In this document: positions 53,049-62,293 of the stretch, piece after piece
How positions within the stretch are numbered: the first letter of the stretch is position 1
Layout: the number at the start of each line of letters is the position of its first letter
Assembly (NCBI GenBank): GCA_900542045.1
Contig: UQMI01000009.1
Span: forward strand, 1 to 64,000
From: an uncultured Blautia sp.
GTDB taxonomy: Bacteria > Bacillota > Clostridia > Lachnospirales > Lachnospiraceae
Length of the DNA stretch: 64,000 nt
Reading direction: 5' to 3'
Notes under the pieces: model-generated
Database searches by the model: none
The model's input: the letters and a program-made list of their open reading frames with translations, nothing else
Told to the model about the DNA's origin: nothing
Translations under genes and position numbers: made by a program

Positions 53049-54899
53049 ATGGACAAATTTATCGTAAATATTATTCATCGTCCGGAAATGGTGCCGGAAT
53101 ATGCGGAAAAGGTCACCGGACACGGAAAAGAAGAAGATATCGGAAGAAAAGCGCTGTTGACGGAATCGCTGGATATTTTCCGCTTTCAGCAGGAAACTGC
53201 CCATAAGAACGGGCTGAAGACCACGATCCAGATGACCTATGCGTCCCTGTTCAATGAAGAGGCAATTCAGATTGCAAAGGAAGATCATGAAACCTACGGA
53301 GATGAGATTGCTCTTTCTCTGCTGGGACTGCCCTGTACAGAATTCCGGGAGAAATATAAGACCAAGGATTTCTGTATCTGGATGTTTTCCATGGAAGATA
53401 AGAAATCCATTGTGGATGACGTGTTTGGAAAATTCCATGATATTTTCGGGTTTTATCCGGCATCCACCGGTTCCTACTATATGGACGCAGAGCTGACCAA
53501 CTATATAAAAGAAAAATATCCTTCTGTAAAATGTGCCATTGCCACCTGCTGGGAGGAAGGCCCCAAGGCATACCACACCTGCAACAATTCCTGGTACACT
53601 CTGTTCGATGGCGGTCCATGGAATCCATGGATTCCGTCCAAACAGAACACCCATGCGCCGGCAGCCAATGAAGCAGAGGACAGCGGAATTGTGGCAATCC
53701 CCCATCTGTCCCGGGATCTGTTGGCCTGCTATGACGGAAATGGTTCCAACTTCGGAACTCATCCCCAGAATGTGCTCCGGGGAATGATCTACGATACAAA
53801 GACCTGGGAATATCCCTATCTGTACAATCTGGTGGATCAGTACCGTTCTCTGGAAAAATACAACAATGGCTATGCCTATAATATGATGTTTGTGGGACCT
53901 GGCTGGCTCAATAAAATGGGAAGATGGGAAGCACCCTATGAATTGCTGAAGAAGTCCTATGAGGACGGAATGGCGTATTATGGTCAGCTGAAAAAAGAAG
54001 GAAAGCTCACCGATATGACCATGGAAGAATTTGCGGATTATTACCGTCAGAAGAAGACCTACACAGAGCCGGAATGTGCCCTGTGGAGAGATATTCTCTA
54101 TGGTTCAGACAAGCAGGTATTCTGGTACTGCGATCCTTATATGCGTGCCTGCGTGAATATGGACCAGGGCGGCGCCATTGTGGATCTGCGCCCCTATGCG
54201 GCAAAACTGAAATGGGAAGTGGGAATCGGCACCAAACATGTGCAGGATGCCTCCTACCCGTTCCTGATCCAGGAAAAATACAGAGCCGGTTATTTCACCC
54301 ATTATGCAGGAGAAGGAACCATCCGCAGCGCCAAGCTGTGCTACCAGGGGGAAGAAGTGGATCTGTGTCTGTGCCGTACAAAAGCCGCATTCTCTGAGGA
54401 AGAAGGGGAGACAGGCAAGAAGAGAATCCTGACCCTGGATCCTGTGGAAATTGAATTCCAGGAACTGACCCTGACTCTGCAGACCCGTGTGATCTTCGCA
54501 GAGGGAAGCAGTGACATTCAGATCGAAAGAAGTATCCTGCAGATGAGCGATCCCACAGCAAAGGTGGAACTGAATGAATATATGGTGGCCTGCTACGGCA
54601 CCACAGAATATCCGGAGGATATGACTGGAATTACGCTCTCCTGTGAAAAAGACGGAGACAGGAAAGAAATTGCTTACGAATATAAATGCAGGGAGGAAGC
54701 CGAAGAAGGAGCGGACTGTGTCAGCGCAGTGATCCCTGCCATTGAGACAAAAGTGTCCCTGTGTATGGATAAGAAAGAGGCAAAGGGGTATATCCGGGAA
54801 GGATATGCATTTTCACCAATGTTTACTCTGGGATATACAACAGAGGTTTCAGATAAGGAGGTAGTGTCCACATGGCTCAAGCTGGAAAAGGCAAATTAA
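53049..54899 (+). CDS. Uncharacterised 616-residue protein in a glycoside operon
   Basis: I do not recognise the family for certain. The N-terminal 400 residues look like an alpha/beta barrel enzyme, with segments such as TIQMTYASLF, GDEIALSLLGLP, FGFYPASTGSYYMD, CAIATCWEEG and GPWNPWIPSK. The last 200 are beta-rich (LTLDPVEIEFQELTLTLQTRVIF). Many Trp/Tyr/Asp residues in the first part would suit sugar binding. There is no signal peptide. ATG 53049 with TGAGGAAA is preferred to 53007, which has no site. It lies between GH53 and GH42 genes, so a glycoside hydrolase, deacetylase-like or epimerase role is likely. It overlaps the zinc-ribbon gene by 28 bases. Confidence 0.65.
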   Translation: MDKFIVNIIHRPEMVPEYAEKVTGHGKEEDIGRKALLTESLDIFRFQQETAHKNGLKTTIQMTYASLFNEEAIQIAKEDHETYGDEIALSLLGLPCTEFREKYKTKDFCIWMFSMEDKKSIVDDVFGKFHDIFGFYPASTGSYYMDAELTNYIKEKYPSVKCAIATCWEEGPKAYHTCNNSWYTLFDGGPWNPWIPSKQNTHAPAANEAEDSGIVAIPHLSRDLLACYDGNGSNFGTHPQNVLRGMIYDTKTWEYPYLYNLVDQYRSLEKYNNGYAYNMMFVGPGWLNKMGRWEAPYELLKKSYEDGMAYYGQLKKEGKLTDMTMEEFADYYRQKKTYTEPECALWRDILYGSDKQVFWYCDPYMRACVNMDQGGAIVDLRPYAAKLKWEVGIGTKHVQDASYPFLIQEKYRAGYFTHYAGEGTIRSAKLCYQGEEVDLCLCRTKAAFSEEEGETGKKRILTLDPVEIEFQELTLTLQTRVIFAEGSSDIQIERSILQMSDPTAKVELNEYMVACYGTTEYPEDMTGITLSCEKDGDRKEIAYEYKCREEAEEGADCVSAVIPAIETKVSLCMDKKEAKGYIREGYAFSPMFTLGYTTEVSDKEVVSTWLKLEKAN

Positions 54900-55090
54900 A
54901 TTACCGCTGCCCGATGTGTTTTATGCGGGATTTGGATATCGATATGTTTTATGACAAAGACAAGGATGAGTATTACTGCATCCGCTGCCAGTATACAGGC
55001 AATGAAGAAGATGTGCTCAAAAGAAATGAGCTGGTCCGTATCCGTTACGGGGCCATGATGAAGCGCTTCCACTTTGATAATCTGGAATAG
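54872..55090 (+). CDS. Small zinc-ribbon protein
   Basis: This 72-residue protein has CPMC (C13, C16) and CIRC (C36, C39), the four Cys of a zinc ribbon, then a basic helix (RNELVRIRYGAMMKRFHF). AAGGAGG precedes ATG 54872, and its frame overlaps the 616-residue gene's end by 28 bases. It is translationally coupled in the middle of a sugar operon, where it could be a partner protein or small regulator. The function is unknown. Confidence 0.75.
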   Translation: MAQAGKGKLNYRCPMCFMRDLDIDMFYDKDKDEYYCIRCQYTGNEEDVLKRNELVRIRYGAMMKRFHFDNLE

Positions 55091-55104
55091 CAGGAGGTTT
55101 CATA

Positions 55105-57126
55105 ATGACAGGAGGAAGGATTCTCCACGGAGGAGATTACAACCCGGAGCAATGGCTGGAATACCCGGAGATTCTGGAAGAAGACATCAGACTGATGAAA
55201 CAGGCAAAGGTTAATTGCGTTACGTTAGGCGTATTTTCCTGGGCCATGCTGGAGCCGGAGGAAGGCCGGTATGATTTTGGATGGCTGGAGCAGATTGTGG
55301 ACCGGTTGGGACAGGAGGATATCCAGGTGGTGCTGGCCACGCCTTCCGGCGCCATGCCTCACTGGCTGACGCAGAGGTATCCGGAAGTGATGCAGGTGCA
55401 GGAGGACGGCACCTGCAACCTTCCCGGAAAGCGTCACAATTTCTGTTACACATCCCCTGTAATGCGGGAAAAGATACAGGCGCTGGACCGGAAGCTGTCT
55501 CTGACATTTGGAAAAAAGGAAAACGTGATCCTGTGGCATATTTCCAATGAGCTGGGCGGAAATTTCGGAGATTCCACCTGCCACTGCCCCCAGTGTCAGG
55601 AGGCGTTCCGCGGCTGGCTGAAAGCGCGGTATCAGACCCTGGAGAACCTGAACCATGCCTGGTGGGGACGGTTCTGGAGTCATGTATATACAGACTGGGA
55701 GCAGATCCACAGCCCCATGCCCCAGGGAGAATACACCATGACGGCACTGAAGCTGGACTGGAGGAGATTTGTGTCAGAACAGATGAGTGATTTCTGTGCC
55801 GGAGAGATCCAGGCGGTGCGCAGCGCTTCTGACCTTCCGGTTACCACGAATTTTATGGATTTCTTCAAAGGCCTGGATTATCGCAGGCTGGCCCGGGAGG
55901 TGGATGTGATCTCCTGGGACAGCTATCCCTGGTGGCACAGCAGTAAGGATGAGGTACCTGTGGCATCTGCCGCAGCGGCCGAGCACAGTCTGATGCGCAC
56001 CATGAAGAAGCAGCCGTTTCTTCTGATGGAGAGCACGCCTTCTTCTGTCAACTGGAGGAACAACAATCCCGTGAAACGGCCGGGGATGCATATGCTTTCA
56101 TCCATGCAGGCCATTGCCCACGGTTCGGATTCGGTGCAGTATTTCCAGTGGAGAAAGAGCAGAGGTTCATTTGAAAAGTTTCACGGGGCGGTGGTGGACC
56201 ACAAGAACGGCAGCAACACCCGGACATTCCGGGATGTAACAGCAGTGGGCGAACGGCTGTCCCATCTGACGGAGCTTCTGGATCATACAGTCAACCAGCC
56301 GAAAGCGGCCCTGGTATTTGACTGGGAGAACTGGTGGGCCCTGGAAGATACCACAGGACCCCGGCAGGATCTGGATTATGTGAAGACGATCCTGGAGCAT
56401 TACCGGCCGTTCTGGGAAGCCGGTGTGGATGTGGATCTGATCGGCATGGAGGATTCCCTGGAAGGATACCGGCTGGTGGCAGCGCCGCTGAATTATATGT
56501 ACAGAGAAGGATATGCCGAAAAGGTGGAAAAATTCGTGGCTGGCGGCGGCATCTATGTAACCACCTATTTCAGCGGACTGGTAAACGAGACAGATCTGTG
56601 CTTCCTGGGCGAACACCCTCTGGAAAAAGTACTGGGGATTGTGCAGGAAGAGGTGGATGCGCCCGGTCCGGAATTTGAAAATCACTTCCGGTACCAGGGG
56701 CAGACCTATGCCCTGGGAGGCATGCGGGAAATGATCCATGCAAAGGAACAGACGGAAGTGCTGGCTGTCTATGAGGAAGACTATGTGAAGGGAATGCCGG
56801 TGCTGACCCGGAATTCCTACGGAAAAGGCCAGGCATTCTATCTGGCGGCGGAGACAGAGCTTTCCTTCCTGCAGCAGTTTTATAAAGAACTGCTGAAACA
56901 GGCCGGGGTGGAGAATTCTCTGGGGACAGAGTTGCCTTACGGAGTGACAGTGTCGGAACGGAAATCCTGTGACGGCGGCGATTCTCTGGTGTTTGTCATG
57001 AATTTCCGCAATGAGCCGGTCTGCATCGAAGGCATTGGGACCTGGCAGGATGCAGAAAGCAAGGAGAAATATGAAAAAGAATTGAAACTGGAAGCCTTTG
57101 GCTGCCGTTTGCTGAAAAGAACATGA
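55105..57126 (+). CDS. Beta-galactosidase, GH42
   Basis: This 673-residue GH42 enzyme starts GGDYNPEQWLEYPEILEEDI. The acid/base is E149 (WHISNELGG) and the nucleophile E309 (LMESTPSSVNW). A Cys cluster (CHCPQCQ, about residue 155) suits the structural zinc site of many GH42 enzymes. The trimerisation and C-terminal beta domains are present at normal length. GH42 enzymes often act on beta-1,3/1,4/1,6-galactosides, fitting the nearby GH53 and GH112. The stop overlaps an in-frame ATG of the next gene. Confidence 0.93.
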   Translation: MTGGRILHGGDYNPEQWLEYPEILEEDIRLMKQAKVNCVTLGVFSWAMLEPEEGRYDFGWLEQIVDRLGQEDIQVVLATPSGAMPHWLTQRYPEVMQVQEDGTCNLPGKRHNFCYTSPVMREKIQALDRKLSLTFGKKENVILWHISNELGGNFGDSTCHCPQCQEAFRGWLKARYQTLENLNHAWWGRFWSHVYTDWEQIHSPMPQGEYTMTALKLDWRRFVSEQMSDFCAGEIQAVRSASDLPVTTNFMDFFKGLDYRRLAREVDVISWDSYPWWHSSKDEVPVASAAAAEHSLMRTMKKQPFLLMESTPSSVNWRNNNPVKRPGMHMLSSMQAIAHGSDSVQYFQWRKSRGSFEKFHGAVVDHKNGSNTRTFRDVTAVGERLSHLTELLDHTVNQPKAALVFDWENWWALEDTTGPRQDLDYVKTILEHYRPFWEAGVDVDLIGMEDSLEGYRLVAAPLNYMYREGYAEKVEKFVAGGGIYVTTYFSGLVNETDLCFLGEHPLEKVLGIVQEEVDAPGPEFENHFRYQGQTYALGGMREMIHAKEQTEVLAVYEEDYVKGMPVLTRNSYGKGQAFYLAAETELSFLQQFYKELLKQAGVENSLGTELPYGVTVSERKSCDGGDSLVFVMNFRNEPVCIEGIGTWQDAESKEKYEKELKLEAFGCRLLKRT

Positions 57127-57146
57127 AAAAAGAGAGGAGAGGTGCT

Positions 57147-59309
57147 GTGAAAGAACATACGACTGGAAGAGTGACGATCCCCACAGATCTGGATGTGGTT
57201 CCGGAAACACTGGAACTGATGAAACGCTGGGGTGCAGATGCGATCCGTGACTGTGACGGTACGGATTATCCGGAAGAACTGAAGCAGGTGGATGCCAAAG
57301 TGTATTCCACGTATTATACCACCCGGAAAGACAATGCATGGGCCCGGGAAAATCCGGATGAAATTCAACAGATGTATATCATGACGCCTTTTTATACGGC
57401 TGTGGAGGGAGAACTGCAGATCCATCTGATGGATCACCTCTACCCGGATATGCTCAAGGTCAATGACCGGGACGATATCGAACGCTGGTGGGAAGTGATC
57501 GACCGTACCACCGGGGAAGTGGTGCCGGTTTCCAGGTGGTACTATGACGGGGACAGCGGCAACGTGGTGATCCCGGAGCCAGTGCCGTTTCATGAGTATA
57601 CAGTAAGCTTTCTGGCCTATATCATGTGGGATCCGGTACATATGTACAACGCAGTGACCAATGGATGGACTGATTTTGAAAAACAGCTCACCTTTGATGT
57701 GCGTCAGCCCAAGACCCATGCCTATTCTATGGAACGTCTGCGGAAATTTATCGCGCAGAATCCCCATGTGGATGTGATCCGCTATACCACATTTTTTCAC
57801 CAGTTTACGCTGATCTTTGATGAACTGGCCAGGGAAAAATATGTGGACTGGTATGGGTACTCTGCTTCCGTAAGTCCTTACATCCTGGAACAGTTCGAGA
57901 AAGAAGCGGGCTATCGGTTCCGTCCGGAATTTATCATTGACCAGGGCTATATGAACAATACATACCGGATCCCTTCAAAAGAATTCCTGGATTTTCAGGC
58001 GTTCCAGAGACGGGAAGTGGCGAAGCTAGCCCGGGAAATGGTGGATATCACCCATGAATGCGGAAAAGAAGCCATGATGTTTCTGGGGGATCACTGGATC
58101 GGTATGGAGCCCTTTATGGAAGAGTTTCAGAGTATCGGGCTGGACGCCGTGGTAGGCAGTGTGGGAAATGGTTCTACCCTTCGGCTGATCAGTGATATTG
58201 AGGGTGTACGGTATACCGAAGGCAGGTTCCTTCCGTATTTCTTCCCGGATACCTTCTATGAGGGCGGAGACCCGGTGAAAGAGGCAAAGGTGAACTGGGT
58301 AACGGCCAGACGGGCTATTCTGCGTAAGCCCATCGACCGGATCGGCTACGGAGGCTATCTGAAGCTGGCCATGGAATTTCCGGATTTTGTGGATTATGTG
58401 GAAGAGGTCTGCCAGGAATTCCGGACTTTATATGACAATATCAAAGGAACCACTCCTTACTGCATCAAGAAAGTGGCGGTGCTGAATTGCTGGGGCAGGA
58501 TGCGGGCCTGGGGAAATCATATGGTGCACCATGCCATTTATCACAAACAGAATTATTCTTATGCAGGGGTGATCGAGGCATTGAGCGGAGCGCCTTTTGA
58601 TGTGCAGTTTATCAGTTTTGAGGATATCCGCAGGGATCCGTCCATCCTGGACGATATTGATGTGCTGCTCAATGTGGGTGACGGCGACACCGCTTATTCC
58701 GGCGGAGAAAACTGGATTGATGAGAAGATTATCACTGCTGTGAAACGGTTTATTTACCGGGGCGGCGGGTTTATCGGAGTGGGAGAGCCCACAGCCCATC
58801 AGTACGAGGGGCATTTCTTCCAGCTGGCCACAGTCATGGGCGTGGAGAAAGAGACGGGCTTTACTCTGAATGTGGACAAATACAACTGGGAAGAACATGA
58901 CCATTTCATTAAGGAAGACTGTACCGGCCCCATTGATTTCGGTGAAGGAAAGAAAAATATCTATGCTCTGGACGGCACGGAGATCCTGGTGCAGAATGAC
59001 CAGGAGGTGCAAATGGCGGTGAACGGGTTCGGAAAAGGACGCTGTGTCTATATCAGCGGTCTTCCCTACAGCTTTGAAAACAGCCGTATCCTGTACCGCT
59101 CTATCCTCTGGGCTTCTCATGACGAAGAAAACCTTTGCCGCTGGTTCAGTACCAATTTTCATGTGGAAGTTCATGCCTATGTGAAAAATGGGAAATTCTG
59201 TGTAGTAAACAATACCTATGAACCGCAGCATACAACTGTTTACAAAGGAGACGGCTCATGCTTTGCTGTGGATCTGGAGGCGAATCAGATCCTTTGGTAT
59301 GAGATTTAG
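57147..59309 (+). CDS. gnpA: 1,3-beta-galactosyl-N-acetylhexosamine phosphorylase, GH112
   Basis: This 720-residue protein closely follows the GH112 phosphorylase pattern, from TGRVTIPTDLD at the N-terminus through MFLGDHWIGMEPF (the Asp at 315 corresponds to the family's catalytic acid) and RYTEGRFLPYFFPDTFYEGGDP to GKGRCVYISGLPYSFENSR. It phosphorolyses galacto-N-biose/lacto-N-biose to galactose-1-phosphate and N-acetylhexosamine. GTG 57147 is preferred because GAGAGGAGAGG sits just upstream and it gives a family-like N-terminus; ATG 57123 would add eight residues. The substrates derive from mucin or milk glycans. Confidence 0.9.
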   Translation: MKEHTTGRVTIPTDLDVVPETLELMKRWGADAIRDCDGTDYPEELKQVDAKVYSTYYTTRKDNAWARENPDEIQQMYIMTPFYTAVEGELQIHLMDHLYPDMLKVNDRDDIERWWEVIDRTTGEVVPVSRWYYDGDSGNVVIPEPVPFHEYTVSFLAYIMWDPVHMYNAVTNGWTDFEKQLTFDVRQPKTHAYSMERLRKFIAQNPHVDVIRYTTFFHQFTLIFDELAREKYVDWYGYSASVSPYILEQFEKEAGYRFRPEFIIDQGYMNNTYRIPSKEFLDFQAFQRREVAKLAREMVDITHECGKEAMMFLGDHWIGMEPFMEEFQSIGLDAVVGSVGNGSTLRLISDIEGVRYTEGRFLPYFFPDTFYEGGDPVKEAKVNWVTARRAILRKPIDRIGYGGYLKLAMEFPDFVDYVEEVCQEFRTLYDNIKGTTPYCIKKVAVLNCWGRMRAWGNHMVHHAIYHKQNYSYAGVIEALSGAPFDVQFISFEDIRRDPSILDDIDVLLNVGDGDTAYSGGENWIDEKIITAVKRFIYRGGGFIGVGEPTAHQYEGHFFQLATVMGVEKETGFTLNVDKYNWEEHDHFIKEDCTGPIDFGEGKKNIYALDGTEILVQNDQEVQMAVNGFGKGRCVYISGLPYSFENSRILYRSILWASHDEENLCRWFSTNFHVEVHAYVKNGKFCVVNNTYEPQHTTVYKGDGSCFAVDLEANQILWYEI

Positions 59310-59315
59310 CAGGCA

Positions 59316-60671
59316 ATGAAAAAAGAACAGACAATGGATATGACCAGGGGGCCGGTACTGCAGCAGATGGCGGTGTTTGCCTTTCCGGTTCTCCTGGGAA
59401 TGTTGTGTCAGAGAATTTATAATTTTGCGGATACGTATATTGTGGGCAGATTTCTGGGCGATCAGGCTCTGGCAGCAGTGAGCATTTCCGGTTCGGCTAT
59501 GTATATGATGTTTTCCATCATGATGGGCGTGACGACAGGTGTGAGTATGGTGATCGCCCAGTTCTATGGTGCCGGAGAGAAAAAGGAAATCCAGGATACG
59601 TTTGTGGCCGGCGCATGGGTATCGGTTCTGATAGCCATTCTTCTCACTGTACTGGGAACTCTGACCGCAGGGCCCCTGCTGGGGCTTCTGCAGACCAGTA
59701 AAGAACTGATGCCTCAGGCGTACAGTTATCTGGTAGTGATCTATCTGGGGTGCGGGGCGACCATGCTTTATAATTTTGCGTCTGCGGTGCTGCGCGCCCT
59801 GGGCAATTCTGTGGTTCCATTAGTATTTTTAATCTTGTCCAGCATTCTGAATGTGATTCTTGATGTGGCTTTTGTGTCCTGGATTCCTATGGGAGTGGCA
59901 GGAGCGGCATTTGCGACGGTGCTTTCCCAGCTCATTTCCGGTGTGCTCTGTCTGGGATATGCCCTTCGTATCCTGCCTCTTCTGCGGGTTCCCAAAAGGC
60001 AATGGAAACCGAAGCCATATCTGGTAAAGGAAGTGCTTCGTTATGGATTACCCACAGGCCTGCAGATGAGTATTATTTCTGTATCGGATATGACCCTGCA
60101 GGCAGTGGTAAATACTTATGGAACAGCTATGATTGTGGCTTATGGTGTCTGCATGAAGGTTGAAGGCCTGGGATTTCAGCTGGCAGATGCTGTGGGAACG
60201 GCCATGGGAACTTTTGCCGGGCAAAATGCAGGAGCCGGGAATTATCAGAGAATCCGAAAAGGTGTGAACAGCGCATATTTACTGAATCTTCTTTGCTATG
60301 GGATTTTCTGCCCTGCGGTATTTTTTCTGGCAGAGCCTATCATGCGCGCATTTACCGGTACGCCGGAAGCCATTGCCTACGGTGTAGAATATATGCGGAT
60401 CTTTACCGTGTTTTTCCTTGCCGGAGGAATTCTGGTAGTATATCACAATATCCTTCGGGCAACAGGGGATGTGGCAGTAACTGTTCTGATGGGACTCAGC
60501 GAGGTTGTTTCGCGAATTGGCTGTGCATTTCTTCTTCCTGCCTGGTTTGGTTATCGTGGCTTGTGGTTTGTCTCTCCCATTACTTGGATCTGCGCAGCTC
60601 TGGTGGGAGCGGTGCGGTATTATTCGGGGGCCTGGGAGAAAAAACGAAGGAAGAGCGGAAGAATGCAGTGA
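59316..60671 (+). CDS. MATE-family efflux transporter (second)
   Basis: This 451-residue protein has about 12 membrane segments. MATE features include QRIYNFADTYIVGRFLGDQALAAVSISGS near the N-terminus and matching repeats in the second half. It begins seven bases after the GH112 stop and precedes an AraC gene, so it belongs to the sugar operon. It differs clearly from the MATE protein at 42794. Whether it exports a sugar derivative or a toxic cation is unknown. Confidence 0.86.
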   Translation: MKKEQTMDMTRGPVLQQMAVFAFPVLLGMLCQRIYNFADTYIVGRFLGDQALAAVSISGSAMYMMFSIMMGVTTGVSMVIAQFYGAGEKKEIQDTFVAGAWVSVLIAILLTVLGTLTAGPLLGLLQTSKELMPQAYSYLVVIYLGCGATMLYNFASAVLRALGNSVVPLVFLILSSILNVILDVAFVSWIPMGVAGAAFATVLSQLISGVLCLGYALRILPLLRVPKRQWKPKPYLVKEVLRYGLPTGLQMSIISVSDMTLQAVVNTYGTAMIVAYGVCMKVEGLGFQLADAVGTAMGTFAGQNAGAGNYQRIRKGVNSAYLLNLLCYGIFCPAVFFLAEPIMRAFTGTPEAIAYGVEYMRIFTVFFLAGGILVVYHNILRATGDVAVTVLMGLSEVVSRIGCAFLLPAWFGYRGLWFVSPITWICAALVGAVRYYSGAWEKKRRKSGRMQ

Positions 60672-60686
60672 GAACGGAGAACCTAT

Positions 60687-61625
60687 ATGAATAAGAGAAA
60701 GAAAAAAGCAAAAATGGAATACCGGTATTATCAGATGCCGCCGGGAAGTTACATCATGGCCCTTCTGGGGGAGAAATGGATCCAGTATTATGGAAGAGAT
60801 ATTGATTACCTGCATTTTCATAATTATCTGGAGATTGGATATTGTTATGAGGGACAGGGGACCATGGTTTTTGGGGAGGAAGAGCAGCGGTTTTCCGGGA
60901 AAGAGTTTACCGTAATCCCCAAAAACTATCCGCATACTACCAACAGCGATCTGGATACGGTAAGCTGCTGGGAATACCTTTTTATTGATGTAGAAGGATT
61001 TCTCCAGCAAATGTATAAAGATAATTCTATATTCGCAGAACGGATGATACAGCGGATCAATACCAGAGCGTTGTTTTTGTCAGAAGAGAAGTATCCGGAT
61101 CTGGCCCGGCTGGTTCGCAAAATCCTGGATATTATGCGGAATACGGAAGAATTTTATCTGGAGGAGGCCAAAGGAGTTCTGCTGGCATTGCTGGTGGAGA
61201 TTTCCCGGTTGAACCGGAAAGAAAGCACAGTCAGCAATGGCAGCGGAGTCAAATTGACTGTATCCATATCCAGAGTACTGGATTATATCAGCAATCACTA
61301 TATGGAACCTATTAAAGTAAAGGAACTGGCAGACCAGATCCATATCAGTGAAACACATTTCCGAAGGCTTTTTTCTTCTTACATGAATATGGGACCTTTG
61401 GAATATGTGAATTCGGTACGAATCCATACGGCGTGTGAACATCTGCAGAAAACGGACGAATCCATTACAGATATCGCGCATAAATGCGGGTTTACCACAA
61501 GCTCTACTTTTAACCGGAATTTTAAACAGGTTATGGGAGTGACACCCATGGAATGGAGAAAACGGCCGGAGAATTACGAACAGCAGCTCTTGAAATTTAA
61601 TATACATTCAGAGGAAGGTTGGTAA
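60687..61625 (+). CDS. AraC-family transcriptional regulator (second)
   Basis: This 312-residue protein has a cupin-type N-terminal sensor (HFHNYLEIGYCYEGQGTMVF) and an AraC C-terminal domain with two HTHs (IKVKELADQIHISETHFRRLFSSY and ITDIAHKCGFTTSSTFNRNFKQVMGVTPMEW). It sits at the end of the GH operon and probably responds to a sugar to activate it. Its ATG lies 15 bases after the MATE stop. Confidence 0.88.
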   Translation: MNKRKKKAKMEYRYYQMPPGSYIMALLGEKWIQYYGRDIDYLHFHNYLEIGYCYEGQGTMVFGEEEQRFSGKEFTVIPKNYPHTTNSDLDTVSCWEYLFIDVEGFLQQMYKDNSIFAERMIQRINTRALFLSEEKYPDLARLVRKILDIMRNTEEFYLEEAKGVLLALLVEISRLNRKESTVSNGSGVKLTVSISRVLDYISNHYMEPIKVKELADQIHISETHFRRLFSSYMNMGPLEYVNSVRIHTACEHLQKTDESITDIAHKCGFTTSSTFNRNFKQVMGVTPMEWRKRPENYEQQLLKFNIHSEEGW

Positions 61626-61627
61626 AA

Positions 61628-62140
61628 ATGTACAATTATAAAATTGTAGAACAGGTGACCAGAAAAAAGAAAGCTATGTCCAGTATTCTGCGGGGGATTA
61701 TGATCGTCTTTGCTGTGTTGTTTATTTTGTTTGGAATCGTATTCTCCAGGGGATTTATGCTTCCGGGATTTTTGCTGGTGGTGCTTTATTTTGCCTTTGA
61801 TGCGTTCAGCCAGAAGGATTACGAATATGTGCTGGACAATGGCATATTCTCAGTGGACGTGATCTATGGTAAACGTTTCCGCAAGGCCGCCCATGAGCTG
61901 GATTTAAAAGAACTGGTGACAGTTGCTCCCAACTGGCATCAGGCGGTGGCAAAATACAGAAATAACGGAGGGAGTGTTCGGCTTCCCAAATATGATTACA
62001 CATCTTATGAAGAAAATATACCATATTATACTATGATCGTAGGTGAAAATGGTAGACAGATCAAATTGCTGCTGGATTTGACGGATGAAATGCTGCAGGC
62101 CCTGAAACGGATGTATCCGGAAAAGGTGTATCTGCAGTGA
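61628..62140 (+). CDS. YcxB-like membrane protein
   Basis: This 170-residue protein has two N-terminal membrane segments (about residues 25-55) and a beta-rich cytosolic domain, as in YcxB-like proteins (YEYVLDNGIFSVDVIYGKRFRKAAHELDLKEL). ATG 61628 follows GAGGAAGG; a TTG at 61619 would add three residues. The function is unknown. It may be translated with the AraC gene. Confidence 0.7.
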   Translation: MYNYKIVEQVTRKKKAMSSILRGIMIVFAVLFILFGIVFSRGFMLPGFLLVVLYFAFDAFSQKDYEYVLDNGIFSVDVIYGKRFRKAAHELDLKELVTVAPNWHQAVAKYRNNGGSVRLPKYDYTSYEENIPYYTMIVGENGRQIKLLLDLTDEMLQALKRMYPEKVYLQ

Positions 62141-62170
62141 CGATTCGGTTGTCCGGCTGTCAGAAATCTA

Positions 62171-62199
62171 TTGTAATTTCAGGCGAATCCCGTTATAAT
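62171..62199 (+). promoter_or_regulatory. Promoter of the HD-domain gene
   Basis: TTGTAA (62171-62176) and TATAAT (62194-62199) have a 17-base spacer. A small hairpin CAGGC GGACGCGCT GCCTG (62234-62252) follows in the leader. Confidence 0.65.
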
Positions 62200-62293
62200 A
62201 AAAATAGGTAACAGAGAAACTATATGAATTTTCAGGCGGACGCGCTGCCTGAATGCGCATTGTCTGCTTGAACAGGGATGGGAGGGATTGCCG

